From Chloroflexota bacterium (GTDB lineage Bacteria; Chloroflexota; Dehalococcoidia; Lucifugimonadales; Australimonadaceae), in the NCBI GenBank assembly GCA_028874795.1, contig JAPPHT010000069.1, positions 1 through 42,677 on the forward strand: DNA of 42,677 nt, read 5' to 3'. The notes beneath the pieces are model-generated. The model was not told the DNA's origin, searched no databases, and was given only the letters and a program-made list of their open reading frames with translations. Shown piece after piece: positions 33,659 through 42,501 of this stretch (position 1 is its first letter; every line of letters begins with the position of its first letter). The position numbers and the translations under genes are program-made.

Positions 33659-34416
33659 CAGCCCAACACTCTCCCACGCTCGGCAGGCGGCAGCTTGGTA
33701 GCAGCGGTCTGAAGGACGAGTCGCGGGCTCTGGTCCCTCCACTCCATGAGGAACTCGACCACGCGGTCGGCCCTGAGACGCGTCGCTTCCATGAGCATCG
33801 TGCCCACTCCGCGCTGCACCTCCTCGCTGTCGTCCAGCATCACGATCTCGGCAACTTCAAGGGCATCCGAGGTGAAGCGCCCTTCCCGCACCAGCGGGCC
33901 GAATGCGGAAACGGCGGCGCGGCGCTTGGACGGGTTCGACGAGCGCGCCCACTCCCTCATAGTCTTGACGAGCGAGGGCTTGGCGGCGAGGGACGGGCTG
34001 AGGCAACTGGCGCCGAGCGCGTCAGCCGTCTGCGGGGCGGTCAGCGTATCTCCCCAAGGCTCGATGCGCTGGAAGTCGTCGCCGGTGATGAGGCGCGCCA
34101 GCGCGCCGACAATCTGCGCGCCGACAAGTCCCTCCTCTACGTTGCCGGTGCGGAACAGGTTGTCTGCGATGGCGAGGGTCGCAGGAAGCCCTGCTGCGCG
34201 TAGTCGACGGACGAGGTCCAGGCCGATGCGGTAGACCTCCGCCGACGGCACGCCGTAGCAGGGCACATCGCGGCCAACCTCTCTCCTCAATCGTTCTGCT
34301 GCGTCCCTGCGGCCTGCCTGCCGCAACCGGCGCCGCACGTCCTCCGCGCTGCTTTCCACAAGCGCGGGGTCGGGAGGGGCCGCGGGTGCGGCGCGTTGGT
34401 AACGGCGATTGGTCAT
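33658..34416 (-). CDS. AlkD-like DNA alkylation repair protein
   Basis: 252 residues. The helical HEAT-like repeat fold of AlkD DNA glycosylases is suggested by CYGVPSAEVYRIGLDLVRRL, the central EPWGDTLTAPQTADAL (the family has Trp and a catalytic Asp in W-x-D...D), and the downstream WARSSNPSKRRAAVSAF repeat. Family members excise N3- and N7-alkylated purines without base flipping. The N-terminal 25 residues are Pro/Ala-rich. Catalytic residues are only loosely matched, so it may be a diverged member. It is the first gene of the leftward group ending with the nuclease, which would link it to DNA repair. Confidence 0.78.
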   Translation of the reverse strand: MTNRRYQRAAPAAPPDPALVESSAEDVRRRLRQAGRRDAAERLRREVGRDVPCYGVPSAEVYRIGLDLVRRLRAAGLPATLAIADNLFRTGNVEEGLVGAQIVGALARLITGDDFQRIEPWGDTLTAPQTADALGASCLSPSLAAKPSLVKTMREWARSSNPSKRRAAVSAFGPLVREGRFTSDALEVAEIVMLDDSEEVQRGVGTMLMEATRLRADRVVEFLMEWRDQSPRLVLQTAATKLPPAERGRVLG

Positions 34417-34530
34417 GGCTTGCCAGGCATTCTAGCGGAGCGGCGGCGGCACGCGCGCAGCGGATGGCACAGCAGGGGGCAGGAGAGATGCTCCTGCCCC
34501 GGGATGCTGCTCCGGCGCTCAGACCACGTG

Positions 34531-35865
34531 CTACCAGGTGGCGGTCTGCAGGTCCCTGATCTTCTTGTCGTGCACCCAGTTCTCTTCCGGGGAGAGGAGG
34601 ACGTCCCCGGCGCGCAGATAGTAGACGCTTCCGTGGGATGCCGCGTACGGCTCTTCGCCATCCTGCAGGGCATTGGCTTCCTTCAGCAACCGCCGGCGGG
34701 ACTTGATGATGCCGATGTCCGTGGTGCCCAGGTGCTCCTTGTTCCGCGGCGTAATGTGGCCCATGCCCTCCTGCACCGAGAGGTCCTGTTCGCCGGTGCC
34801 GGTGATGCCGGTGAAGGTGAGGCGCTTCTGGTAGTCGCGGCTGACGAGGTAGTCGTTCTCCTTGTTCCTGAGCGGGAAGTGCTCCGCGAAGACGGGCACG
34901 GAGTCCGCGGAAGAGCCGATGCGGAAGAAGCCGGGGAGCGACGCGGCGTGGAGGCCGGAGCCGTTCCGCCACTCCTCGATGGAGCCGGCCGGCAGCGGGT
35001 TCGTGAGGTTCCAAACGTACGTCCACCTCATGTTGTGGTAGTCGTCTATCGGCACGAACGCATGGAAGAACTTCTGAGAGGGGGACGACGGGGGCATCGT
35101 GTAGAACGGCAGCAGGAAGAGGTTGTAGCGCCAGTAGAACTGGCCCTCGCCCGTGTCGCGCCGCGCGCCGGTGATGACGCCGTAGTCCGTGTCCTCGGCG
35201 AAGAATTTCGGGTGCTGGTCGCGAGCGTGGTACTTGTCGCGCAGGTTCTGGGAGCGCTCCCACGTCGAACGCCAGGCGTCGGTCATGTGGTACGCGTCCA
35301 GCGTGGCATGCAGGTAGTTTGAGTGGGCGGAGTCGATGCCGCCTTCAATGGCCTGCGCGTAGTTGGTCTGCTGCCAGTTCCAGGAGACGAACCGATGGGA
35401 CTCCGGCACTCGGAGGTATTCGAAGTCCGGCATCTCCGGCTTGAGGTCTTTGGGCCCCATGTACGCCCAGAGGATGCCCCCTGCTTCCTCTACCGGGTAG
35501 GCCGCGATCTTGATCTTGTCCTTGTAGCTGCTCTCGTCGGTCTCGGTCGGCATGTCGACGCAGTTGCCCTGCGCATCGTACTTCCATCCGTGGTACGTGC
35601 AGCGGAGGCCGTTCTCCTCGTTGCGTCCGAAGAAGAGGTCCGCCCACCGGTGAGGGCAATTGCGCTGGATCAGGCCGACCTTGCCCGCGGTATCGCGGAA
35701 AGCGATCAGATCCTCGCCCATCAACCGGATGCGCACGGGGTCGCCGTCCGCCTCGGGGACGTCGCTGGAGAGCCGGAAGGGCAGCCAGAACCGGCGGATG
35801 TACTCGCCCATCGGCGTTCCAGGGCCCACCTGGGTCAGTTTCTCGTTCTCTGCAATCGAGAGCAT
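34531..35865 (-). CDS. Rieske non-haem iron oxygenase, alpha subunit
   Basis: 444 residues. The [2Fe-2S] Rieske site is complete: C70-P-H72 and C89-T-Y-H92 (CPHRWADLFFG...CTYHGWKYD). The catalytic iron triad matches D178-x2-H181-x4-H186 (EGGIDSAHSNYLH). The architecture is that of phthalate 4,5-dioxygenase-type single-component oxygenases, which hydroxylate or demethylate aromatic or cyclic substrates in the cytoplasm using a separate reductase. No reductase or ferredoxin gene is in the window. The ATG has GGAGG ten bases upstream. It is followed on the same strand, 53 bp upstream, by a zinc dehydrogenase gene, so the two may share a transcript. The substrate is unknown. Confidence 0.93.
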   Translation of the reverse strand: MLSIAENEKLTQVGPGTPMGEYIRRFWLPFRLSSDVPEADGDPVRIRLMGEDLIAFRDTAGKVGLIQRNCPHRWADLFFGRNEENGLRCTYHGWKYDAQGNCVDMPTETDESSYKDKIKIAAYPVEEAGGILWAYMGPKDLKPEMPDFEYLRVPESHRFVSWNWQQTNYAQAIEGGIDSAHSNYLHATLDAYHMTDAWRSTWERSQNLRDKYHARDQHPKFFAEDTDYGVITGARRDTGEGQFYWRYNLFLLPFYTMPPSSPSQKFFHAFVPIDDYHNMRWTYVWNLTNPLPAGSIEEWRNGSGLHAASLPGFFRIGSSADSVPVFAEHFPLRNKENDYLVSRDYQKRLTFTGITGTGEQDLSVQEGMGHITPRNKEHLGTTDIGIIKSRRRLLKEANALQDGEEPYAASHGSVYYLRAGDVLLSPEENWVHDKKIRDLQTATW

Positions 35866-35918
35866 GGTCCCGTTACCTCCTGGTGGAGACGTTGTCGTTC
35901 GCCGTCAGTCGTTCCTGC

Positions 35919-37040
35919 CTACTCCCACGGCAGGACGGATACGTGGATGGCGTCGTCCACGCCTTCTCCGGCGACGGCGCGGATGGCGGTGTGGACGTCC
36001 ACGAGCCCGAACGTGTGGGTCCGCATGAGTTCGAGCGGGAAGCGGTGCGACGCGATCTGACGCAGCGCGAGCTCGACCGCCTCGAAGCTGTGGCCGCGCG
36101 CGCTGGCGAGCGTCATGTACTTGCGGGTAAGCCTGCCGATGGGGAAGTCCGGGAAGATGGGGACCTCCGCCTGCGCGACCATCCTGCCACCCTTGCGCTT
36201 CGTCGCCTCAATGGCGAGGAGCGTGGGGGCCTTGCCTGCGTGTGAGGTGCAGTCCACCACCACATCCACTCCGGCCTCCGAACCGCCGCCGGTGATCTCC
36301 CTGATACGGGGCAGCGGGTCTTCCTCATCGATGTCGATGGTGAAGTCCGCGCCGAGCGCGCGGGCGACCTCCATCCTCTTCGCATCCTTCGGGCCCTTGC
36401 CGGTGACGATGATGCAGTCCGCGCCTGCCTGCTTCGACGCGACGACGCAGGCAAGGCCCTGTTGGCCCGGGCCCTGGATGAGAACACTCTTCCCGTAGCC
36501 GACCTGCCCCTCGATGAGCGCCCACTGGATGCCGTTGCCCATCGGCAGGGCCATTGCCGCCTCTTCGGCGGTGAGGTTCTCCGGCACCTTGTGTAGCGGC
36601 GCATTCGGGGGAACGTAGAGGTACTGCGCGTAGCCGCCCCAGAGCGACGGCGCGACCTCGACAGAGGTGGAGCCGTATCGGATGGCGGCGTCGTTCGCGG
36701 AGGCGTCGGTGGCGAAGCAGTGGCGGTACTCGCCGACGCGGCAGAACTCGCAGCGACCGCACGGCAGGTACTCTTCGAGAGCGACCATGTCGCCCTCCTT
36801 CACACCCCAGCGCTCCCCAAAGACGTGGCCGACCTTCACGAGATAGCCAACGTTCTCGTGACCCATGATGACGGGGCCACCCTTCATCTCCCGCTCGTAG
36901 CCGCCGACGTCGCTGCCGCAGACGCCCGCTGCCTCGACCTTCAGGAGCGCGCCGTCGACCGGAATATCCGGGAGATCGAACTCCATCTGCTCGGTCTGGT
37001 TGGGGCCCACCTTCGCTGCGACCAGTGCTTTCTCAGCCAT
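35919..37040 (-). CDS. Zinc-dependent medium-chain dehydrogenase
   Basis: 373 residues from ATG 37040, with GGAGG nine bases upstream. It has the alcohol-dehydrogenase plan: catalytic zinc ligands C41 (GVCGSD) and H61-E62 (GHENVG), and structural zinc Cys at 94, 97, 100 and 108 (CGRCEFC...RHC). A Rossmann NAD(P) motif GPGQQG follows near 160. The enzyme oxidises an alcohol or polyol, or reduces a carbonyl. It precedes the Rieske oxygenase in the transcript direction, so it may oxidise the diol or alcohol product of that enzyme; this is inference from position. Confidence 0.92.
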   Translation of the reverse strand: MAEKALVAAKVGPNQTEQMEFDLPDIPVDGALLKVEAAGVCGSDVGGYEREMKGGPVIMGHENVGYLVKVGHVFGERWGVKEGDMVALEEYLPCGRCEFCRVGEYRHCFATDASANDAAIRYGSTSVEVAPSLWGGYAQYLYVPPNAPLHKVPENLTAEEAAMALPMGNGIQWALIEGQVGYGKSVLIQGPGQQGLACVVASKQAGADCIIVTGKGPKDAKRMEVARALGADFTIDIDEEDPLPRIREITGGGSEAGVDVVVDCTSHAGKAPTLLAIEATKRKGGRMVAQAEVPIFPDFPIGRLTRKYMTLASARGHSFEAVELALRQIASHRFPLELMRTHTFGLVDVHTAIRAVAGEGVDDAIHVSVLPWE

Positions 37041-37352
37041 CGCGCCTCGCCTCCGCAAGTTTTCGATTCATGCCCCCGCCCGGGCTACGCCCGCCCGCGG
37101 ACATACACGGGGACAAGATACCCCTAGGGCCCAAGGGGGTCAACGTTTGAGGGGTGCGTCCGTTGGAGCGGCTTCCGAACAAGGATGTCAACGGGGGGCG
37201 CCATGAGATCCTTAGTCCCGATCTCCAGGAGTAGACGAGGATGCCGTTCTGACATTCTTAATCCGTCCGTGGCAGGCGTTTTCATGGCCGTGGCCTGCTT
37301 CCCGCGAACAAGGCAATAACAATCTCATACGTTTACGAAACAAGCTCCAGTT

Positions 37353-37393
37353 GCCATAGGCCCTGTCTATGGCTGGGCCCGCGAGCCATAGAC
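37353..37393. repeat. Overlapping, mutually exclusive hairpins
   Basis: GCCATAG (37353-37359), CTATGGC (37367-37373) and GCCATAGAC (37385-37393) alternate. The middle copy can pair left (7-bp arms) or right (10-bp arms: GTCTATGGCT 37365-37374 with AGCCATAGAC 37384-37393, 9-base loop). This is an attenuator-like geometry with no adjacent gene. Confidence 0.5.
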
Positions 37394-37422
37394 GCGGTTT
37401 ATGGGTGCTGCCAGTGCGACGG

Positions 37423-37474
37423 TCATGTAACCAGCGTATGCGGCCGGGGCGCGACCGCAAAAGGGGCGGGTGTC
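37423..37474 (-). repeat. Dispersed intergenic repeat, copy C (inverted)
   Basis: The reverse complement begins GACACCCGCCCCTTTTGCGG and ends TACGCTGGTTACATGA, matching copies A and B near the left end of the window, about 34 kb away. Confidence 0.75.
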
Positions 37475-37600
37475 GCAAGAATCCACCTTCCCGCCTTCGC
37501 GGGAACGACGGAGGGAACCCCCGAGAGGTTCATCGACTCCCCTGCGTTCCGCTCGGAATGACCCTCCCGTTCCGCTCCGTCCTGTTCACCGCTATCCCGG

Positions 37601-37623
37601 CCTTCCCCCATCAAGGGGGAAGG
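37601..37623. repeat. CCTTCCCCC palindrome, copy 1
   Basis: CCTTCCCCC (37601-37609), ATCAA loop, GGGGGAAGG (37615-37623). It is identical over 23 bp to the copy at 38139-38161; the two bracket ridA. Confidence 0.85.
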
Positions 37624-37711
37624 GGCCACACCCCTCCAACGCACAGCAGCGCGCCGCGCTGTAGACTCAGCGCATCACCGGCAGGGCCATCGCCCGGAGC
37701 AGGAGGCAGAC

Positions 37712-38098
37712 ATGGGACGCCGTCAGGTCATCGACATCGCTGGAATGGGCCACCGCGCGCCGATCTCGCTCGGGGTGCGGATCGACAACGTCGTTTACAC
37801 GTCCGGCATCAGCGGGCGGGATACCGAGAAGGGTGAGATGCCGGAGGACGCCGCGGGCCAGGCGAAGTGCATGTTCCAGAACATCAGGCAGGTGATGGAG
37901 GCCGCCGGCGGGTCGACCGACGACATCATCTACATGCAGCTGCGCCTGAAGGACCGCGCGCTCCGCGAGTTCGTGGACCCCGAGTGGCTGGCGATGTTCC
38001 CGGACCCGGAGGACCGTCCCGCCCGTAACGCTGAGGCAGCGGAACTCGGCGGCGGCATGCTGATGCAGTGCCAGATCATGGCGGTGCTTCCGCAGTAG
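37712..38098 (+). CDS. RidA/YjgF-family protein
   Basis: 128 residues, ATG with AGGAGG five bases upstream. The trimeric RidA fold is recognised from ISLGVRIDNVVYTSGISGRD, AKCMFQNIRQVMEAAGGSTDDII and the C-terminal RPARNAEAAELGGGMLMQCQIMAVLP. The Arg in RPARN corresponds to the active-site Arg that helps hydrolyse reactive enamine/imine intermediates in RidA proper. Insertions around ALREFVDPEWLAMFPDPED suggest a diverged subfamily. Members in catabolic neighbourhoods often act as imine or enamine deaminases. It is a single gene between two identical palindromes, oriented opposite to its neighbours. Confidence 0.9.
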   Translation: MGRRQVIDIAGMGHRAPISLGVRIDNVVYTSGISGRDTEKGEMPEDAAGQAKCMFQNIRQVMEAAGGSTDDIIYMQLRLKDRALREFVDPEWLAMFPDPEDRPARNAEAAELGGGMLMQCQIMAVLPQ

Positions 38099-38137
38099 GG
38101 AGGGCTGCGCTCAGCGCAGGGCGCACCACTCCGCCCA

Positions 38138-38162
38138 GCCTTCCCCCATCAAGGGGGAAGGC
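38138..38162 (+). terminator. CCTTCCCCC palindrome, copy 2; possible ridA terminator
   Basis: GCCTTCCCCC (38138-38147) and GGGGGAAGGC (38153-38162) with ATCAA loop, 40 bases after the ridA stop. It is a strong hairpin but has no T-tract, and the same element occurs upstream of ridA, so it may be a repeat first and a terminator second. Confidence 0.5.
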
Positions 38163-38489
38163 CCAACGCGGCCCGAGAGATGCTTCGACTCCGCTGGCGC
38201 TCCCCTCAGCATGACAGACCCCACTCCCACCTCATGGGCTGCGAGATTCCTGCCTCCGCAGGAACGACCCGTGGCCCTGTCGGGCCGTGTAAGGGTATGC
38301 AAATGAGGCCGCTGCCGTTGCACTGCGCCTTGCTCAACATGGGACGTACCCTATCCCCTCCACCCAGCCCCGCGTGCGGTGCCCGCGCACTCTGGATTCC
38401 CGCCTGTGCGGGATGGTTCGACAGGCTCACCATGAGCGGGGCTGTTTCATGGGAACGACGGCGAGGCGGCACACTGCGAAGAGCAGGGG
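38163..38489. other. Repeat-filled intergenic region
   Basis: No gene. It contains GAGATGCTTCGACTCC...CTCAGCATGACA (about 38176-38216), GATTCCTGCC-TCCGCAGGAACGAC (about 38244-38268) and GATTCCCGCCTGTGCGGG followed by TTCGACAGGCTCACCATGAG (about 38395-38436). These resemble the intergenic palindromic repeats common in this kind of genome; the last also appears inside the recombinase tail. Confidence 0.65.
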
Positions 38490-39266
38490 CTAGTCTTCCA
38501 GCGGGACGATCCTGCCGTCCTGCACGGTGATCTGCTTACCGGTGAGCTCCATCGGCGTGTCGCAGGCGAGGATATAGCGGTCCTCAACGATGTCGCCGAC
38601 CCAGTTCATGGTGGCGCGGTTCTCGACGGGCGTCTCGTCCGTTGCGATGGCGCGACGCCCATCCGTGCTGGGGCGGCCGCTGCCCGGTCCCATGCTGACG
38701 ATGCAGATGTTGTTCTCACGCTCCTCCATGGCGACGTCCGCGGTGAATGCGCGAATCGCGACCTTGGAAGTGCGGTAGACGCACGCGCCAATGGAGTCCG
38801 GCATACGGTCGTTCCGGACGTTGCCCTGGCCGAAGTTGATGATGTGGCCGCCGCCCTGCTCCCGCATGTAGGGAATAGCGTGCTTGGTGCAGTGAAAGGT
38901 GCCGATGAGGTTCGTGCGGATGACGTTCTCGAAGAACGAGGACTCCATGTCCACGATGCGCGGCCAACGGGGCGAACCAGCCTGGAAGTGGGTAACGATG
39001 GCGGCGTCGTTGATGAGCACGTCGATGCGGCCGTAGTGCTCATGCACGCGGGCCATCATCTGGCGCACCTGCTCCTCATCGCGGATGTCCACCTGGACAG
39101 GGAACACCGCCGCGCCCCGCTCCGCGACCTCCGCCGCGACCGTCTCCATGGGCGCGATGTCCGCGATAGCCAGGCGCGCGCCGGCCTCGGCGAACACGCG
39201 GGCGTTGTAGCGGCCTATGCCCATCGCGCCGCCGGTGATGATGACAACCTTGTCCTTAACGGGCAT
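38490..39266 (-). CDS. Short-chain dehydrogenase/reductase
   Basis: 258 residues, ATG with AGGAGG four to five bases upstream. The NAD(P) Rossmann motif is TGGAMGIG (11-18), followed by ADIA after strand 2 and NDAAIV (the NNAG equivalent). The catalytic YxxxK is present as YRTSK. The catalytic Ser expected about 13 residues before the Tyr is not found: the strand reads HIINFGQGNVRND, with no Ser in place. The enzyme may therefore be altered in activity or use another residue. It probably acts on a hydroxyl or keto group in the neighbouring catabolic pathway; the substrate is unknown. Confidence 0.9.
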   Translation of the reverse strand: MPVKDKVVIITGGAMGIGRYNARVFAEAGARLAIADIAPMETVAAEVAERGAAVFPVQVDIRDEEQVRQMMARVHEHYGRIDVLINDAAIVTHFQAGSPRWPRIVDMESSFFENVIRTNLIGTFHCTKHAIPYMREQGGGHIINFGQGNVRNDRMPDSIGACVYRTSKVAIRAFTADVAMEERENNICIVSMGPGSGRPSTDGRRAIATDETPVENRATMNWVGDIVEDRYILACDTPMELTGKQITVQDGRIVPLED

Positions 39267-39602
39267 GCTTCCTCCTTCACAGCGAAGTTTGCATAACTCT
39301 GTTCAACGGAGCGTATTCTTCCCACCCACCCGCCCGGAGCGTTGTGGGGTACACCCCCACGCCCCCGGCAGAGATTCCTCTGCGCTCCTTCTTCCGCTCC
39401 ACCCCTGCGTAACTGCATGCGCGGATTGCAGCGGGGCGCCTCCAGTACCCTCTCCCTAGCCCTCTCCCCTTGTAGGGCGAGGGGACCAGACCCCTGAGAG
39501 GATGTTGCGCGCTAAAGCGCGGGGCTCCGCTCAACATGACATTGTGCAAGGTCTCACGGAGGGGGAGGGAATCGAGCTCAGGAGAGGGTTAGAAGGCGCT
39601 GG
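39267..39602. other. Intergenic region with repeats
   Basis: No gene. It holds dispersed repeat copy E (39318-39371), a CCCTCTCCCTAGCCCTCTCCCCTTG...GAGGGG element (about 39449-39485), and a GAGGATGTTGCGCGCTAAAGCGCGGGGCTCCGCTCAACATGACA element (about 39498-39541) that contains the palindrome GCGC-GCTAAAGC-GCG. Confidence 0.6.
39318..39371 (-). repeat. Dispersed 54-bp repeat, copy E (inverted)
   Basis: The reverse complement begins CTGCCGGGGGCGTGGGGGTG and ends GGGCGGGTGGGTGGGAAG, matching copy D at 6692-6745 at about 49 of 54 positions. A GTGGGG...CCCCAC hairpin is kept despite the changes. Confidence 0.8.
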
Positions 39603-40601
39603 CTAGGTCCACTCGGCGAAGCCCATGGCGCAGCCGTTGCCAGCTTCCGTGCGGTAGCAGGGGACGTAGTCGACCATGTTGAGGGCCAGGCCGGCGCCGG
39701 ACATCGCGCCCGCGAGCGCGATCCAGTTCTTGATCTCGGAGGTGCCGGCACGGAAGCGAACGTCCGGGTAGTCGGTGAGCTTGGCGACATCGTCATGCTT
39801 CAGCCCGTCCATGATCCGGTAGTCCAAGTCCTCCTCGATAACGGTGTGGCTGAGCCCGCCGGAAGCGAAGACCGCGACGCGCTTGTCCGAGTCCCAGTCC
39901 TCAATGGCCCTGCGGAGGGTCTGACCGAAGCGGTAGCAGCGGGACGCAGTAGGGGTGTTCGGCGGGTAGTAGGTGTTGACGAGGACCGGCACACTGGGCG
40001 TAACGACGTTGTACATGAGCCGGCGGTAGACATAGTAGAAGGCGTGGCCGATGGAGCCGTCGCCGTCGCGACCGGGCGGGAGCTTGCTCGAACGCGCCAC
40101 GTCGAACTCGTTCTCGATGAACGTCTCGATGAGGTACTGGCCGAGTCCAGCGTCTGCCGGATGCGTCAACCGTTCGGCAGGCCGTCTCGCGACCACCGGG
40201 TCGCTGAGGACACCCCGCATACCACCGGGGTTGGGGTTGTCGTCGATGCTGTCCCCGTAGTAGATGGAGATGGCGGGCATGTTGTCGTCGTCGAATGACT
40301 CCTTCTGGTCGTCACCCAGGATGATGCAGACGTCCGGAGCCACGGCTGCCAGCGTCTCCCCCAGGTGGCCAATGGCGCTCTGGCACGCGTCCCACCGGGT
40401 CTGGAACTTCTCGTCCGTGCACTCCCTCTCGAAGTGCTCTCCGGCGCGCAGTTCGGCAAGCTCGCCGAACGAGTAGGTGTTGCCCGCGAACCAGTGCACC
40501 GCCTGCGTACGGCCACGGTCTCCGTAGGCCCGCCAGTTCTCAGGTGGCATCTCCAACTGCGGAGCATGCGAGGAGGCCATACCAAGAACGATCTCTGCCA
40601 T
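39603..40601 (-). CDS. LigB-family extradiol ring-cleavage dioxygenase
   Basis: 332 residues from ATG 40601; the ATG one codon upstream is closer to the GGAGG than usual. The class III extradiol dioxygenase catalytic subunit is recognised from the N-terminal ASSHAPQLEMP (iron-ligand His), the PDVCIILGDDQ strand, and ASGGLSHTVIEEDLD, which holds the conserved catalytic His. Such enzymes open catechol-type rings next to the hydroxyl groups using Fe(II) and oxygen, as in protocatechuate 4,5-dioxygenase LigB. The small LigA-type subunit is not fused or adjacent; the C-terminal WIALAGAMSGAGLALNMVDYVP is only loosely LigA-like. It is divergent from the MmgE/PrpD gene. Confidence 0.9.
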   Translation of the reverse strand: MAEIVLGMASSHAPQLEMPPENWRAYGDRGRTQAVHWFAGNTYSFGELAELRAGEHFERECTDEKFQTRWDACQSAIGHLGETLAAVAPDVCIILGDDQKESFDDDNMPAISIYYGDSIDDNPNPGGMRGVLSDPVVARRPAERLTHPADAGLGQYLIETFIENEFDVARSSKLPPGRDGDGSIGHAFYYVYRRLMYNVVTPSVPVLVNTYYPPNTPTASRCYRFGQTLRRAIEDWDSDKRVAVFASGGLSHTVIEEDLDYRIMDGLKHDDVAKLTDYPDVRFRAGTSEIKNWIALAGAMSGAGLALNMVDYVPCYRTEAGNGCAMGFAEWT

Positions 40602-40734
40602 CATTCACCTCCTGTTCATCAATGCAGGCTGAGTGTACACGCAACCTGCCCGTGGGACGACTACGCCGGGATGCCCTCGTCGCAGCGCCTCACGAACGCC
40701 TCGCAGGCCGGGTGCTCTGCTAGCATTCCGTGCC

Positions 40735-42113
40735 ATGGACGCGCTGACGGAGCACCTCAGCTCTTACGTCGCCGGGCTGCGTTACGACGACATCCCGCCG
40801 GATGCCGTGCACGGGATGAAGGTGCGCCTCGTTGACACGTTGGGATGCGCGGTCGCCGGGCTGAACGGCGAACCGGTAGCGGTGGCACGGGCGCTGGCGC
40901 GGGAGGCCGCGAGCACCGCCCCCGGGCGGGTGTGGTCCACCGGCGAGCGCACGACGCCGGAGCTCGCGGCATTCGCTAACGAGCTGATGGTCCGCTACCT
41001 CGACTTCAACGACACGTACTTCGCGATGGAGGGCGGGCATCCCAGCGACACGATCGCGGCGACGCTCACGCTGGCGGACGCGGCAGGCGTAAGCGGGCGG
41101 GACGCGCTCGTTGCGATGGTTTCGGCGTACGAGGTGTTCTGTGGGCTGGGCGAGGTGCACAAGCCCTCCACGAAGTTCATCGACCACTCGCTGCACGTGG
41201 CGCTCGGCTCGGCGGCGGGGGCGTCGAAGGTGCTGGGGCTGGACGCCGAGCGCACCGCGCACGCCATCTCCATCGCGCTCACCGCGAACCTGGGGCTGCG
41301 GATAGCCCGCGACGGGAAGCTCTCCATGTGGAAGGCCGGTTCAGCGGCCAACTCCGCGCAGGCTGGAGTCTTCGCGGCGCGGTTGGCGGAGAAGGGGATG
41401 ACAGGGCCGGACGAGGCGTTCCACGGAGAAAGTGGGCTCGCCGGGGGGTCCTGGGCACACGGACGCCGCTGCCCCGGCTCGGCGGAGCATCGAACCCGTT
41501 CCACACGACCGTCAGCAGCATCAAGGCGTTCCCGGCTCAGTTCAACGCGCAGGCCGTTATCTGGGCGGCGCTTGGACTCCGGGCGCAGCTGGGAGACGCA
41601 CTCCCGGAGAGGATCTCAGTGGCCAGCTACCGGCAGGCGGTGACAAGCTCCGCGGACCGGGAGAAATGGCACGTGCACGACCGGGAGACTGCCGACCACT
41701 CCATCCCGTACCTGGTCGCGGTGGCCCTCCTCGACGGGGAGGTGACTGCGCGGCAGTTCACAGAGGAGCGCATCGCTGACCCCGCCGTTCACCAGATCAT
41801 CGAGCGAGTCGAGGTGGCAGAGGACCCAGCGATGACCGCGTTGTTCCCGCAAGCTCAGGCGGCCCGCATCGAGGCGGCGGCGGGAGGCGAGACGTACGTG
41901 GTGGAGATTGAGAACGCGAAGGGGAACGCCGCGAACCCGTTGTCGGACGAAGAGGTCGAGGCCAAGTTCCGCTCACTCACGGAGGGTGCGATATCAGTGG
42001 AGCAGGCCGATTCCCTGCTGTCGCAATTGTGGGCACTGGAGGACGAACCCTCGGTGTCCGGCTTGATCGACGCGATGTCTCGCCCTGAGAGTTCCAAGAG
42101 GCAGCCGGCATGA
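40735..42113 (+). pseudogene. MmgE/PrpD-family gene with a frameshift
   Basis: The N-terminal part (ATG 40735, MDALTEHLSSYVAGLRYDDIP) and the C-terminal part (to 42113) are both good MmgE/PrpD sequence but lie in different frames. Reading switches at a G6 run (41443-41448): adding one G joins HGESGLAGG to VLGTRTPLPRLGG and on to NPFHTTVSSIKAFPAQFNAQ without a break, giving about 460 residues, the family length. The family includes 2-methylcitrate dehydratase and cis-aconitate decarboxylase. One missing base in a homopolymer suggests either a sequencing/assembly error or a recent inactivating or phase-variable slip. In the intact form it would be a dehydratase-type enzyme of the catabolic neighbourhood. 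Confidence 0.85.
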
Positions 42114-42501
42114 CGCGCTCCCCGGCGCCCATGGTCACGCACCCCCACGGGTCTCAGTCCCGCGCGACGGAGGGACCGTCCGAACCGCCTCAGGCATGAG
42201 GCACGGGGTGGTGGGGAAGGGGTGCTGTACTGCGAAGCTTCAAGTGGGTGGCGCCTCCCAGCTGATGCGGCTGCAGCGCCTGTGACCGGTTGGGCGAGAG
42301 TCGTACAGGGGAAGCACGCAGTCTGGATATCGAAGTCGGGCCCATGCGAGTTACCTAAGACCCTTGGAATCCAGCCCTCGAAAGGAGCACACGGCAACAA
42401 CTTCGATCAGATCGAGTGACGTTGAGGTCTGTGAGGGTCTCGTTGACGCTCCTTTCCCCTTTTGGTATTGTCCCAACAATCATGGTTCGGGGAGGACCAC
42501 C
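42114..42501. other. 388-bp intergenic region
   Basis: No gene is supported. A small hairpin GCCTCA-GGCA-TGAGGC (42187-42202) follows the MmgE/PrpD gene and could help end its transcript. The rest is unassigned until the promoter at 42443-42471. I looked for tRNA and riboswitch-like structure and saw none convincing. Confidence 0.5.
42443..42471 (+). promoter_or_regulatory. Strong sigma70-type promoter for the last lipoprotein gene
   Basis: TTGACG (42443-42448) and TATTGT (42466-42471) with exactly 17 bases between. It is the best promoter in the window; transcription would start near 42478, 24 bases before the ATG. Confidence 0.75.

Larger units (their letters stand above)
37041..37711. other. 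671-bp repeat-rich intergenic region
   Basis: No gene seen. It holds a triple GCCATAG/CTATGGC hairpin set (37353-37393), dispersed repeat copy C (37423-37474), a CTTCCCGCCTTCGCGGGAACGAC element (about 37487-37509), a GAGAGGTTCATCGACTCC...GCTCGGAATGAC repeat relic (about 37521-37564), and the first CCTTCCCCC palindrome (37601-37623). TAGACT at 37662 is a weak -10 candidate for ridA. Confidence 0.65.

Noticed and set aside
37041-39602. Regularly spaced repeats as a CRISPR array
   Set aside because: The repeats differ from one another, are not evenly spaced and lie in separate intergenic gaps.
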